62,526 nt of DNA from Gracilaria vermiculophylla (Eukaryota > Rhodophyta > Florideophyceae > Gracilariales > Gracilariaceae). Positions 43,087 through 52,853 of the stretch are shown piece after piece; the stretch's first letter is position 1; the number at the start of each line of letters is the position of its first letter. The position numbers were made by a program, and so were the translations under genes. The notes beneath the pieces were generated by a model that saw only the letters and a list, made by a program, of their open reading frames with translations, did no database searches and was not told where the DNA came from. The DNA is taken from assembly GCA_019155205.2 (NCBI GenBank), contig JAHNZQ020000004.1:1935505-1998030 (forward strand), in the 5' to 3' direction.

Positions 43087-43484
43087 GGGAATGAAGAGTT
43101 CGGAGCGGAACGCGGGGGGGGATTTGCGCCGCGGACGACGATCCTGATCGCGGATTTGACACGTGCTGCGCAGGGGAGGTGAGAGCGCGTGATCTGCACG
43201 TTGTTGATGAGGTCATGAGATCGTGTCATCGTTCTATGCATGGTATCCGCAGGTTGCCAAAGTATCCTCGCACGTGTCCCGCTGGCATTCAGGGAGCCAA
43301 AGTCGCCGGTACACAACTTTTGAATGACGGATGCCGCCGCAGCGCGCAATTGGGCACTTTATTGAAGTGAAGGCACTTTTTCAAAAGAGGCTCGCGTGAT
43401 GCTCTCCGAGTAGTCTACGGCGCGCCGAGCCCCTTCAGATCGCCCGCGGTGCTCGGAAAGCGCGCTTTCCGCCTTCACCGTCCC
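43087..43484. other. Intergenic spacer
   Basis: 398 bp between the purine gene start and the stop of the RNase H-like gene, which runs in the same direction. It holds the purine gene promoter and the neighbour's 3' end. No clear TATA box was seen. Confidence 0.45.
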
Positions 43485-44783
43485 CTACAACACTCGCCAC
43501 TCGTGCGCCTGCCGCGCGAGGTGCCGCGCCGGGTTCCAGAACTCGTGTTTTGCGTACAGCGGCGGCAGCTCCTCGCGGTGGAACTCCGGGTAATCGCCCG
43601 CGCGGAAGTGCGAACGGCGGTCGAACGGCGGATCGGGCACAACGGGATGTCTCGTCGAAACGTGCACCGGCACGGGCAGATTGTGCACCACGAAGAATTC
43701 CACGCGCTTCCGCGCCGACGCAATTGCCTTTGGCCAGCGGATCTGCAGGTCGAGGTTGACGCTGCCGAGCACTGTCAAGAAGCTCGCGTCGCTGAGGAGA
43801 ACGGAGAACGGAGCTGCGCAGTTCATGCCCAGGAACAAGGCGTTTCCGTTGGGCAGCGTGCGTAGGTATGCGGCGTCGATGAAATTGTTTGGATCGGCTT
43901 GGCTCGCCTCCTTGCCGATATCATGCGTCGCTACGCATTGCTTTCCTTCCACGCGGACGGGCAGCAACGACGCGATGCTTGGCGCGTATACTGCCTGAGC
44001 CTCATCGAAGCGCACGGCCGTCCTGGCTCGCTGCGCAAGCTCACCGACCGCTTTATTTGCCGAGCCCGTGCAGGGAATGTACGACACGAAGAAGAAGCGT
44101 TCAGTCAGCGATTTGGCAAGCGTGTGCAGCGCCTCCAGCGTGTCGGGCACGCTTTTGAAGCGTCCGCCAATCGTATCCACCAAGTGGGCGTCGCCAATGA
44201 CTTTGAGGTTCACGAACGTTTGTCGCACGTTTTGGGACTGCAGGAAGGAGATGACGGAACGAAGGGCGAAAATGACGGCGACGTATTTTGCTTCCAAGCT
44301 GCTGCAGTGCCCGATGGGCAGCGAGTTTGTGAGCAAGTGCGAGCGGCCTTGCACGCGGTGCCGCATCTGACTTTGCTCGATGTGGATCGCTAAGAAATCA
44401 TCCTCAAATTGCGATGCGGTCGGGGCGCAGTTTGTGGCGACCGTTGAGAGGGTGGGTCGGACGGGTTCGAATGAGGGGGGCTTCGAGTCATACTGGTGCG
44501 TCTGCAGGGTGAGCAGATGTTGTGAGCCGATGGGGATGTTTTCACCTGTATGGTTTGCGTCAAGGGTGATGTGCGCCGCGTAGGCGCATGCAGCTTGTTG
44601 CAGAGGGTTTCCGTCGTGGGAGACACTGCCGTCGAAGCGGAGAATCACGCTAGCAGATGGTCCACGTTTTGGCAGCAACCCGAAGAGAGCCATCATGTGT
44701 TTTGCAGAAGATGATGGTCGTGTTGGAATGCAGCCGTTGAGAGCATGAAGCGAGAGGTGAGTGGAGTGGGTGAAGTGACGCAC
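43485..44783 (-). CDS. RNase H-fold (RVT_3-like) protein
   Basis: A 432-residue frame; a second possible start is Met30 at 44696 (MMALFGLLPKRG). The first 30 residues are Ser/His-rich and could be a leader. The middle shows an RNase H fold split by inserts. ILRFDGSVS has the first acidic residue and SSLEAKYVAVIFALRSVISF the Glu on the central helix. VIGDAHLVD has the next Asp. GSANKAVGELAQRA stands where active enzymes have an N-x-x-A-D-x-L-A motif; the Asp is missing here. It may act as a non-standard nuclease or a nucleic-acid-binding fold only. This is a host-like gene with no sign of a flanking retroelement, unlike the RNase H domains elsewhere in the window. Confidence 0.68.
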   Translation of the reverse strand: MRHFTHSTHLSLHALNGCIPTRPSSSAKHMMALFGLLPKRGPSASVILRFDGSVSHDGNPLQQAACAYAAHITLDANHTGENIPIGSQHLLTLQTHQYDSKPPSFEPVRPTLSTVATNCAPTASQFEDDFLAIHIEQSQMRHRVQGRSHLLTNSLPIGHCSSLEAKYVAVIFALRSVISFLQSQNVRQTFVNLKVIGDAHLVDTIGGRFKSVPDTLEALHTLAKSLTERFFFVSYIPCTGSANKAVGELAQRARTAVRFDEAQAVYAPSIASLLPVRVEGKQCVATHDIGKEASQADPNNFIDAAYLRTLPNGNALFLGMNCAAPFSVLLSDASFLTVLGSVNLDLQIRWPKAIASARKRVEFFVVHNLPVPVHVSTRHPVVPDPPFDRRSHFRAGDYPEFHREELPPLYAKHEFWNPARHLARQAHEWRVL

Positions 44784-45406
44784 GTGCCTTGGTCCTCCCC
44801 GTGTCCAACTATGGGAGCGGCTATTCTGATGAGGTTCGAATTGTGCACGTTTTCAACAACGCCTCCGTTCCCCATTCTCATTCAGCAGGGTGTTTTGAAC
44901 TGAAATGGGCGGGCGTGAAAGGGTTGCTGTAAACCCGCAATGGGTAAAGAAATTATTGTCGTGTCGCAGTGTCGATCAGCGCTCGGCTGTTATTATTAGT
45001 AGAAAATATGGAGTCAAGCCGCTGTTACTACTGGCTTTGCGGAAAAAGAGGAGTCGAAAGGTTGGATTGCAACGATTCCACCGCAGTGGAAGCTAAGGTA
45101 CTTTACTTGATGCTGAAAAGATCAGCAAAAGCGCATGCAATTCGGAATCTGACAAATGGATACATTTAAAAAACGGTTTGTATGTTTGGCAAGAGTGCGA
45201 TAGACGAGGTAAATTACAAAGGCGGCGAGGGTACTTTGATCGAGTGGGGTGTGTGCGATGTCGTGGAGGGGGACGAGGCGATGGGCAAGATGGGAAAGGT
45301 TGTTGAAAAGAGTAATTAGATAGCGTCCTCACGGTTCGCATTTGAGCAATTCGATGAGCAAATTGGCGACGTGCGCCCAACGTGAATGCAAGAGCTGAGG
45401 CAAAAG
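44784..45406. other. Intergenic, no gene seen
   Basis: Spacer with ordinary composition between the RNase H-like gene start and the 3' end of the small membrane-protein gene. No coding or RNA feature was recognised. Confidence 0.4.
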
Positions 45407-45889
45407 CTAATTCATGTCGTGAGGCTCTCGCAGATGCATCCTCCGCGATAGGGTGGACGAAGTGGACTCGCAGTACCGGCGGACCAAGACCGACGCCGTC
45501 CGCGAAGTGGAGTCGGACATGCGGTCCGAGACGAACGGAGAGATGGAATCACAGTCGTCGCCGTGCTCCCGGCGCCGCTTGCGACGAGGCGGCGGCGCGC
45601 AGGCGACGGGCGAGGGGCGGCCAGCGTGCGCGGGGCTTTGGTCCTCGCATCGCACGCGCTTGCTGCCCCCGCGCGGCCGCGACGACGCGTACCGCAGCCT
45701 GAGCGTTTGCACCGTGCGCGGCGCGCCGCGCGCCGCGCCGGCGGCCGCTGCGGTCTCCACCGTGTGCTGCACGACCTGCGGCGCACGCCCGTGCGCCGCC
45801 TCGTAGCGCCGCAGCGCGCACACGATGTGCTGCGCCAGCACGACGAAGACGGCGAAGCTGGCCGCCTCCACGCAGCGCTTGACGTCCAT
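45407..45889 (-). CDS. Small single-pass membrane protein, unknown
   Basis: The open frame extends to 46111, but the upstream part is Arg/Ala-rich and overlaps the likely promoter. I start at the Met at 45889 (MDVKRCVEAASFAVFVVLAQ), which gives 160 residues with one hydrophobic segment at about 7-25. A hydrophilic tail follows, carrying basic stretches (PPPRRKRRREHG) and Ser/Thr/Arg-rich ends. This could be a nuclear- or ER-membrane protein with a cytosolic basic tail, by inference. It is divergently arranged with the small gene at 46216. I do not recognise it. Confidence 0.5.
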   Translation of the reverse strand: MDVKRCVEAASFAVFVVLAQHIVCALRRYEAAHGRAPQVVQHTVETAAAAGAARGAPRTVQTLRLRYASSRPRGGSKRVRCEDQSPAHAGRPSPVACAPPPRRKRRREHGDDCDSISPFVSDRMSDSTSRTASVLVRRYCESTSSTLSRRMHLREPHDMN

Positions 45890-46215
45890 CGCGCGCGCGC
45901 GCGTCATCGCGGCAGTCGGGCGCGACGCTGCGCGCGCACGCGCTGCGCCCCGCGCTGGCTGGTCGCCGACGCTTATCAGCGGCGGAGCGCGGCGCGCCGA
46001 GCGGCGTCGGAGACGCGCGCCGCGTTCGCCGATGTCGTGTCTGCGCGCGCGCTGACAGCGCGCCGCCGCGAAACGTGTGCAACGTGTGGCGGCGCCTTTG
46101 CGCGGCGCCATTTTGGTCGCGAGTGGCGCGCTGCCGCGCTGCGGCTGGGCGCGGCGCGCCCGCGACGCGCCTGCCCGCGTGCCGCGCCCGCCCGCCGCGC
46201 GCCGCCCTTCGCGTG

Positions 46216-46434
46216 ATGCCGGCCCCCCCGCCCAGCGCCGACGCGCCGCCGCCGTCGTGGCAGAGCTTCAAGGCGCAGTTCGACCGCCCGCTGTCCGACA
46301 TCATCGCCGAGCGCCAGACGGCGCGCCAGCGGCAGGAGGCGGTCGACCGCGCCGCCAGGGGCAAGCGCTCCGTGCAGGAGGCCGGCCAGCAGCACAGCCC
46401 CGCCGCGCCCTCCACCAAGCGCTCCTGCACGTGA
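46216..46434 (+). CDS. Small hydrophilic protein, unknown
   Basis: A 72-residue frame starting MPAPPPSADAPPPSWQSFKA. It has a Pro-rich start and a charged helical middle (DIIAERQTARQRQEAVDRAA). The upstream frame is open to 46075 but looks compositional. Codon third positions are strongly GC, as in neighbouring genes. It is divergent from 45889, with 326 bp between starts. The evidence is only the coding-like composition and arrangement, so it is a hypothetical gene. Confidence 0.42.
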   Translation: MPAPPPSADAPPPSWQSFKAQFDRPLSDIIAERQTARQRQEAVDRAARGKRSVQEAGQQHSPAAPSTKRSCT

Positions 46435-49400
46435 GCGGCGCGGCCGTCGGGCGCGTGCGCGTCGCCTGCTTGCGCGGTGCTTGCGGTCGCGTCCGCACTC
46501 TTCTCACTTGCAAACTGCCGTTGGCTTCACGGTAAATCTTCAACTTGTCACCGTTGTGACGCTGAGTACACATTGTGTTGCTGCAACTTTTCGTGCGCCG
46601 AGTAGAACCCCCGCTCGCAACGCTCGCGTGGCGCCAAGGCGGTCAACCTCACCACGCCGCCAAGTTCGGTGCCGCCCGTCGCTTCTCACGCGCAGCAAAT
46701 GGTGCTCTTGCGGGATTGACAAGCTCGCCAAGTTGGCCAGGCTTGAATGCGAGCAGGGACAGGCCCCTAAGCGATGCGTCCCTTGTGTTGCCTTCATTGC
46801 GCATGCGGTTCGGCGTACGCCACACTAGGCGAACGGGCACGTCTTTTCCGCTCCATCAGTTTCTCTGTTGGACACCAGTCTGTGTCGCACGCCGAGAGTG
46901 TACTTGTTTACTGCACCGTCAACGTCCCGGGTTGCTCCCAACACCATGCTCGTATCAATTTTTTTCACTGTGCGCGTCGTCAACATAGACGTAGCACGCA
47001 TGCAAACCGGCAACGATTTGTTGGCGTGAAGGAAAACGCATTTGCTCGTTTCACTGTGACTCTTTTTGGATTAGCGCCCAGAATGCGCAAGTAGAGAGTT
47101 GCAAGGCCGCAGGCAGACAAACCGCCGAGTTGCATCTTTAACTGTTCCTCCTTCGAGGTTGTTGGTAACAAGCGTACGGTGCCAGTTTGGTGTATACGAC
47201 CAGAACGCAATCACAGTCTCTCTCTCGCTCGCATACTTTTCTGGAGCGGCAAAGAACGCGTAGCGTTTTGCGAGCCATTCGCGTGCGAGTGCCAAGTTGC
47301 ACTGTGGAAGGACATGGCGTTGTTGTGGAATATGTGTGCCAACGTTTCGCTCGTCAGTGGACGCACTGACGTGCGCAACCATGACGGGGGCTCATGAGCA
47401 GCAGCCGCTGTTGGTGCATCATGGCGCGGGCAGCATGGCTCTTCCACAACGCTCACGTCAAGCGCGACAAAGGACTGTGTGCGGAAGTTTGGGCGGCAAA
47501 ACGATTGGCAAGCGCAGCACAAATGCGGCGCGGGTGCGTTGGAAACGGTGCCCAAACGCACTCCGCAAGTGCTCGGTGAGAGTTGATGGACGAGTGAAAA
47601 CGGGCGTCAGAGGCGGAGCGGAAGGTTGTTGTGATGTTGTGCAGGGGAGATACGCACCCGTTTCAGAAACGGCTTTTGATCGCTCGCGGGCGTGTCTCGG
47701 CGCGAACATTCAACTTGTTGTTCTGCCTGTTTTCCGGAGTAGCTGCTCTAAAGCATGATGACGGAGCAGTGTGCGTGGCGTTGCTCCCTTCTTCTCTGAC
47801 CTTATCGATAATGTGAGGATGGCACAAGAAGGACGTGGGGAATGGTTTTGACGATGGGGTATGTGCATGTGAGGGGCAGCATTTGCTGGTGATGTGGCCG
47901 TTTATCGGTGATTCACAGGGGAGCGGTTGAGGCCAGCAGAGGGCACAACTGTTTGGTACGACTTGGTGGAAAAGTGGGCGGGGCTTGTGGTGCACCAGGT
48001 GGAATGTGGTGCTTTTGTTCGCTGTGTCTCTGTGGTCGGATGGGCACGAGTGCAATGATGGATGGTTCGCTTTCGGACGTGCGTAATGCATGTGAATCGC
48101 ATGGTGGTTCGATGCGCAACGGAGAAGAGAATTTAGTTTAAAATGAACAAGCAAGGAAGAGCAGAGCATTGTTGTGGTTATTGCACATGAATATGGCATT
48201 TGTTTCATTGTGTACGCTATCGTTGTTGTTTTGTGCTGAGCATTGGTGAACGTGAGTGAGAAAAGGAACGCGATTGGAAAGCGATTGTGAGCCGTTTGGC
48301 CGTGAACAACTGGAGGCGCTGTACTTGTTTGTACTCGTGGATGTGCACTGCAGATGAGACAGAATGTGATGTGCTTTTGATGTTGGGCGTGTGCGTGGGC
48401 GACGATGAGTTGATGGCGGATGGTGGTCGTGGACTCGCAACGCGAGGAGGAGGTTGAGGAAAGCAGCTGATGATAACAAGCACTGCCAAATGCGTGGCAC
48501 ATGCAGCCGCGAAAGCATGGTTGCGCCAAAAAACGGCGGCAGCGCCCAAGTGTTCAATTGTGCTACAATGGGAGATTCAACCAACAGCCGTTTTCAATGC
48601 GCTTGACACGGTTTGAACGCCTCGACACGCACGCGCGCAGCTCGCACCACGGGCGCATTTGGCAGCAAACGACGGTGTGCACAGCTCGAGCAGCGCAAAC
48701 AGAGGCGCAAGCACCGACGGCGCACGCCGCGTCGGCCCCCGCAGTTGCTCTCCTGTGCAGCCGCGCGGCCGGCGGCTGCACCCCTCGCAAGCGCGCGTCT
48801 CGAAGGGCGCGCCCACGGGCGATGCCGCGCGCACCGCCGGCCAGCGCGCGCCGCGCCGCCGCCGTGACGTGGCGCGCGGCGCTGCGCGCCGTGACAGCGG
48901 TGCCACGCGGCAGCCGCGGTGCTCGCAGCGGCTGCGGCCGCGCGCGGCCGATCGAGCCGGCGGCTCGCCGCGGGGCGCGGCGCCGCGGCGGCGCGGCTGC
49001 GCCCTTGGGCGCGCGGCGGCGGCGCGCGGCGGCGGGGCAGCGCGGCGCGTTTGGCCGCTCCGAGGGGGGCGGCAGCGCACTGCGGCCGGCGCAGCTCGGC
49101 ATGGGCGGCGGTGCGACGGTGCGGTTGCGCAGGTGCGCGCGCGCCGCGCCAAGCTGCGCGCAACGCCGCGTCGGCGGCAGCGCTGTGTGCGGCACGCACC
49201 GATAGGAGGAGCGCGTTGGCGCTGCGCAGCGCGCGCCCCTTGGCAAGCCCAACGTGATGTGCCAAGGAAGGGCGCGTTGCGTGCAGTGGCGACGGCGCGC
49301 AACGGGGGGGGGGGGCGCATGAGATTGCAATCTGCGCTTGTTCCTTTAAATGCGATGAAGCTTGCTGCAACAACACGATGAATACATACATACTTTGTAT

Positions 49401-49756
49401 AAACACGTTCGCTGCAACGTTTATTAGTGCTCGAGAGCTGACCGACGCCGACAGCGATATCTGCCAGATACATTTCGCGTCGGACAGCCATGCGCTTGCA
49501 CGCGCGCACGCTGCGGCGCGCTGCGCGGTCAACGCCGGTGGCGCAATCGCGCGCTGCGCGCTTGGCGCCAAAGCGCGCGCGCGCGCGCAGCGCCACCTTC
49601 AAAAGCGCCGCGCCGCCTTCACAGCCGCCGCGCCGCCAAACGTACAGCGCGCGCCGCGCGCGCTTGCCAACCGGCGCGCCGCGCGCGCGCTGTATGCGCC
49701 GCCGCGCGCCGTGCGCGCCCGCGGCCGCGCAGGCGCCGCGCGGCCGCCGCGCGCCG
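46435..49756. other. Long gene-poor stretch becoming extremely GC-rich
   Basis: 46435-48600 has ordinary composition and only low-complexity open frames (for example 47663-48529 minus, His/Ser/Thr-rich), none convincing. From about 48700 the sequence becomes GCGC-rich, with long overlapping frames on both strands. A run of 13 G lies at 49303-49315, before a normal-composition patch at 49320-49490. I call no gene here. The last part may be the 3' region of the gene at 49757. Confidence 0.4.
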
Positions 49757-50040
49757 TCACAGCGCGCGCCGCAGCAGGCGCGCGGCGCGCGCGGCCGCCG
49801 CCGCGGCGCGCGCCGCCGCCGCCGCGCACGCGGGGCGGCGCGCCAGCGGCGACAGCGCGAACAGCGACAGCGCCGACACCAGCGCGCTCTCGGCGAAGAT
49901 GGCGCGCAGCCCGCCCGCGTGCGCCGCCCAGCACGACAGCAGCGTCAGCGGGATGGTGGCCGCGCTGCACGTCGCGTGCAGCCGCTCGAACACGTCGGGC
50001 GGCGCCAGCGGCGCGTCGGGCCGCAGCGCCGCCGCGCCGC

Positions 50041-50071
<31 letters not shown>

Positions 50072-50521
50072 GGGGGGCGCGGCCGCGCGCGCGGCCGCCG
50101 CGGGGCGCAGCGCGCGCGCGGCCGCCGCCGCCGCCGCCGGCAGCGCGGCGCCCACGTGCGCGCCCAGCACGGCGCCGGCCACGGCCACGGCCACGGCGAG
50201 CGGCTGCGCGCACGCGTGCAGCGCGCGGATGTCGTGCAGCAGGTCGAACACGCACAGGTCGGCCAGGTAGTCGGCGTACACGACGGTGGCGCGCAGCAGC
50301 GCCACGTGCGGCGTGCGCGCGCGCGCGGCGCACGGCGCGCGGGGGGCGGCGCGGCGGGGGGCGGCGCGGCGGCGCGCGGCGCGGCGGCGCGCGGCGCGGC
50401 GGGGGGCGCGCGGCGGCGCGGCGCGGCGCGGCACGGCGGCGGTGGCGGTGGCGGCGGCGGCGGTGGCGGCGGCGGTGCAGGTGGCGGCGGCGGTGGGCGG
50501 CGGCGCAAAGGCGCGCGGCAT
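49757..50521 (-). CDS. Ala/Arg-rich membrane protein, extreme GC, unknown
   Basis: A 254-residue frame. It starts with a low-complexity Ala/Pro/Arg tract (about 1-72). From residue 73 it reads like real protein: HVALLRATVVYADYLADLCV, FDLLHDIRALHACAQPLAVA, then poly-Ala, then DVFERLHATCSAATIPLTLL, SCWAAHAGGLRAIFAESALV and SALSLFALSPLARRPA. Three or four helices are hydrophobic enough for membrane insertion, and the pattern (charged loop, paired helices) loosely recalls peroxisome-elongation-type membrane proteins. That link is a guess. The other strand is open too because of base composition, so the strand call rests on the protein-like segments and on a TATA-like box upstream. Confidence 0.55.
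50341..50520. repeat. GCG/GGC triplet-rich low-complexity block
   Basis: Runs of GGGGGGCG, GCGCGGCGGC and (GGT/GGC)n fill the 5' end of the minus-strand frame and encode its Ala/Arg/Pro-rich N-terminus. The G-run density makes quadruplex formation likely on the plus strand. Confidence 0.7.
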
Positions 50522-51053
50522 AGCGCGGACGGCGGCGCGGGCGGCGGCGCGGGCGCAATCGAGAGCTCGCCGCGTGTGCGCGGCTGCGTGGGGCGCAGCT
50601 GGCGCGGGCGCGGCGCGGTGCTCGCCGCGCCCGCGGCGCGATATTTATGCGCGCCCCTCGCGGCGCGGCGCGCGGCGGCGGGGGCGGCGCACGCAGCGCG
50701 CGCGCGCGCGCGCGCGCGCGCTCGCGCGGGGGCGCGCGGCGAAGACAGCGCGCGCAGACAGCGCGGCGCGGCGCTTCGCGGCGAGGTCGGCGCGCGCGCG
50801 CGTGCGGCGCGGGGCGCGGCGCGCGGAGCGAAGGAGGGCGCTGCGGCGGCGGCGACGGCGCGCGGCGCGCGGCGCGCGATGTGTGCGCGCCCCAGCACGG
50901 CACCGGCAGCGCCAGGCGGGCGCGGCGCGGCTGCGCGGGCGTGGCGGGCGCAGGCGGCGAGCCTGTGGCGGCGGCGCACACGCGGGGCGCTGCGCCGAGA
51001 CGGCGGCGCGCGGCGTGGAGGCGTGGCCGGAGGCGGTGGCGCACGCGGCGTTG

Positions 51054-51088
<35 letters not shown>

Positions 51089-51579
51089 GCGGCGCGGCAA
51101 AGGCGGCACGCACGCTCTCAGCGCGGCGTGGGCGCCGTCGGTGCGCGACGCGGCGCAGCGGGGGCGGAGGCGGCGGGCGCAAGCGCGGCGACCGCGCGAA
51201 GGCGGCGCGGGAGGGCGCGCTGCCGGCGGCGACGCCACGCGCGTGCGGCGTTGTTCTTCTCCGTGCCGCTGCCACCCGAGTTTGCACAACCTGGCTGCCC
51301 AAACTAAACGCCCATTCCGCCCTCTTTCTCTTGTGTTGTCATGCACGTGAATCTTCCATATCACTTCCTACTTGCCAGCCCTCTGCCTTCCCCGCACCCT
51401 ACACACTTGGTCGCCGCTTTGCATGCGCCTTGCTCCGCGCTCAACGTAAAATATTACTTGTGTCAACTTATTGACAAAGACGTTCGTGCAAACGTAGCAG
51501 GTCAGAGCGAACTGTTCCACGTTCATTTCTTCTTTGCGGTTTAGGCAAGTCACCTCTCCACTCCTACTGTATCGGAAAG
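50522..51579. other. GC-extreme spacer with TATA-like box and (GC)n
   Basis: The minus-strand reading of 50641-50648 is ATAAATAT, an AT island in pure GC sequence about 120 bp upstream of the gene starting at 50521. It is a plausible promoter element. A (GC)n alternating run of about 24 bases lies at 50697-50720. Long frames continue on both strands to about 51300, without protein-like sequence. Normal composition resumes at 51300. Confidence 0.45.
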
Positions 51580-52290
51580 TCACTCAGCTACACTCCTGTT
51601 CTCCAGCTCCCTGAGCCGATTTCTGGCGCCTTCGTGGTTCCCCTCCCGGACGGCGCGCTCAAATAGCTGCTTTGCTCGTTCCACATCAGCGCTCACGTTT
51701 TCCGCTCCGTACTCGAGCAGCATCCCCAAATTGTACATCGCCCCAACCTCGCCATGACTATCGATAGCTTTTTCGTACAGCTCCATTGCGTGTAAAGCGT
51801 CGGCTGATACTCCTGGTGCCCCATTCTTCAACAAAATTGCTAAGTTGAACATCGCATCAAGATCATTGCCGTCGTCAATGGCCCGCTGATACAGCTCGAC
51901 CGCTCGCACTGCGTCGGCTGGTACTCCTGGTGCCCCATCACTCAACAAGTCTGCTAAGTTGACCATCGCATCATGATCACCGCCGTCGTCAATGGCCCGC
52001 TGATACAGCTCGACCGCTCGCACTGCGTCGGCTGGTACTCCTGGTGCCCCATCACTCAACAAGTCTGCCATGTTGACCATCGCACCAACATGATTGCCGT
52101 CCTCAATGGCCCGCTGATACAGCTCGACCGCTCGCACTGCGTCGGCTGGTACTCCTGCTGCCCCATTACTCAACAAAAGGGCCAGGTTGTACATCGCCCC
52201 AACATGTTTGCCGTCGTCAATGGCCCGCTGATACAGCTCGACCGCTCGCACTGCGTCTGCACCGGCCCCGTTCAGTCCTTCAGAAATCAT
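51580..52290 (-). CDS. Sel1-repeat protein, 5' end lost in gap
   Basis: A partial gene of 237 visible residues, built from Sel1-like repeats of 38 residues (pattern ADAVRAVELYQRAIDDG, then AMYNLALLLSNGAAGVP). Six units are seen. The four on the upstream side are nearly identical at DNA level (114-bp period, about 51860-52270); the two at the C-terminus have diverged. Sel1 repeats are TPR-like helical hairpins that scaffold protein complexes, often in signalling or ER-associated degradation. The start codon lies in or beyond the 100-N gap, so more repeats are probably missing. The stop is at 51580-51582. Confidence 0.85.
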   Translation of the reverse strand: MISEGLNGAGADAVRAVELYQRAIDDGKHVGAMYNLALLLSNGAAGVPADAVRAVELYQRAIEDGNHVGAMVNMADLLSDGAPGVPADAVRAVELYQRAIDDGGDHDAMVNLADLLSDGAPGVPADAVRAVELYQRAIDDGNDLDAMFNLAILLKNGAPGVSADALHAMELYEKAIDSHGEVGAMYNLGMLLEYGAENVSADVERAKQLFERAVREGNHEGARNRLRELENRSVAE

Positions 52291-52390
52291 NNNNNNNNNN
52301 NNNNNNNNNNNNNNNNNNNNNNNNNNNNNNNNNNNNNNNNNNNNNNNNNNNNNNNNNNNNNNNNNNNNNNNNNNNNNNNNNNNNNNNNNN
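52291..52390. other. Assembly gap (100 N)
   Basis: Exactly 100 N directly at the edge of a near-identical tandem-repeat gene. Repeat collapse during assembly is the likely cause. Confidence 0.95.
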
Positions 52391-52853
52391 CACAAGTGCG
52401 ACATTCAGTGTGCAGAAGTGACTTCGAATTGCAAAATTGTACATCTACATGCGTTGCGAAAACGGAGGGTGACACGCAATAAGTCACTACGCTGATCTGA
52501 CAGAAAAGGTGACCGTTCACCTCCTAACTGCACCATACGCGCAGATTCAGTAGCCTGTTCAAACAACATTTGTCATGTCACTGGCGCGAACATTCAAGAA
52601 AAGACCCTGTCGCTAGCCTGATGCCAGAATGACCCAAAAGAAAAAGGTTGCTGGTGAGTCTCCTCGGACAAAAACGCTAAGGTTCTTTTGCACAACTGTG
52701 GTAGGTTGGTCTGCGAGCTTATATACTCTATAGGATTTGATGCGACAGATAATATCATAAGGGGTATTTTCCAATTTAGCCGTTATTCAATAAAAATTAT
52801 CCGTTACTAGGATGCAGCCTTCTTGAGGTCTGCAAATGATCTGGATTCCAACA
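52391..52853 (-). repeat. Probable 3' LTR of the copia element
   Basis: Read on the minus strand, a purine tract (52854-52862) is followed by TGTTGGAATCC, the typical start of a copia LTR. A TATATAAG-type box (minus strand, about 52718-52727) lies where an LTR promoter would. The far end is not determined and may lie in or beyond the gap. Confidence 0.55.

Noticed and set aside
46590..46710. Possible 5S rRNA or tRNA in the GC-rich stretch.
   Set aside because: No 5S internal control elements or cloverleaf could be drawn on either strand.
47663..48529. 288-codon minus-strand open frame.
   Set aside because: His/Ser/Thr low complexity with no conserved-looking segments, and other frames are equally open.
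48577..51307. Many long frames on both strands (up to about 600 codons).
   Set aside because: Stop codons are rare in nearly pure G+C sequence. Only the 49757-50521 minus frame has protein-like segments.
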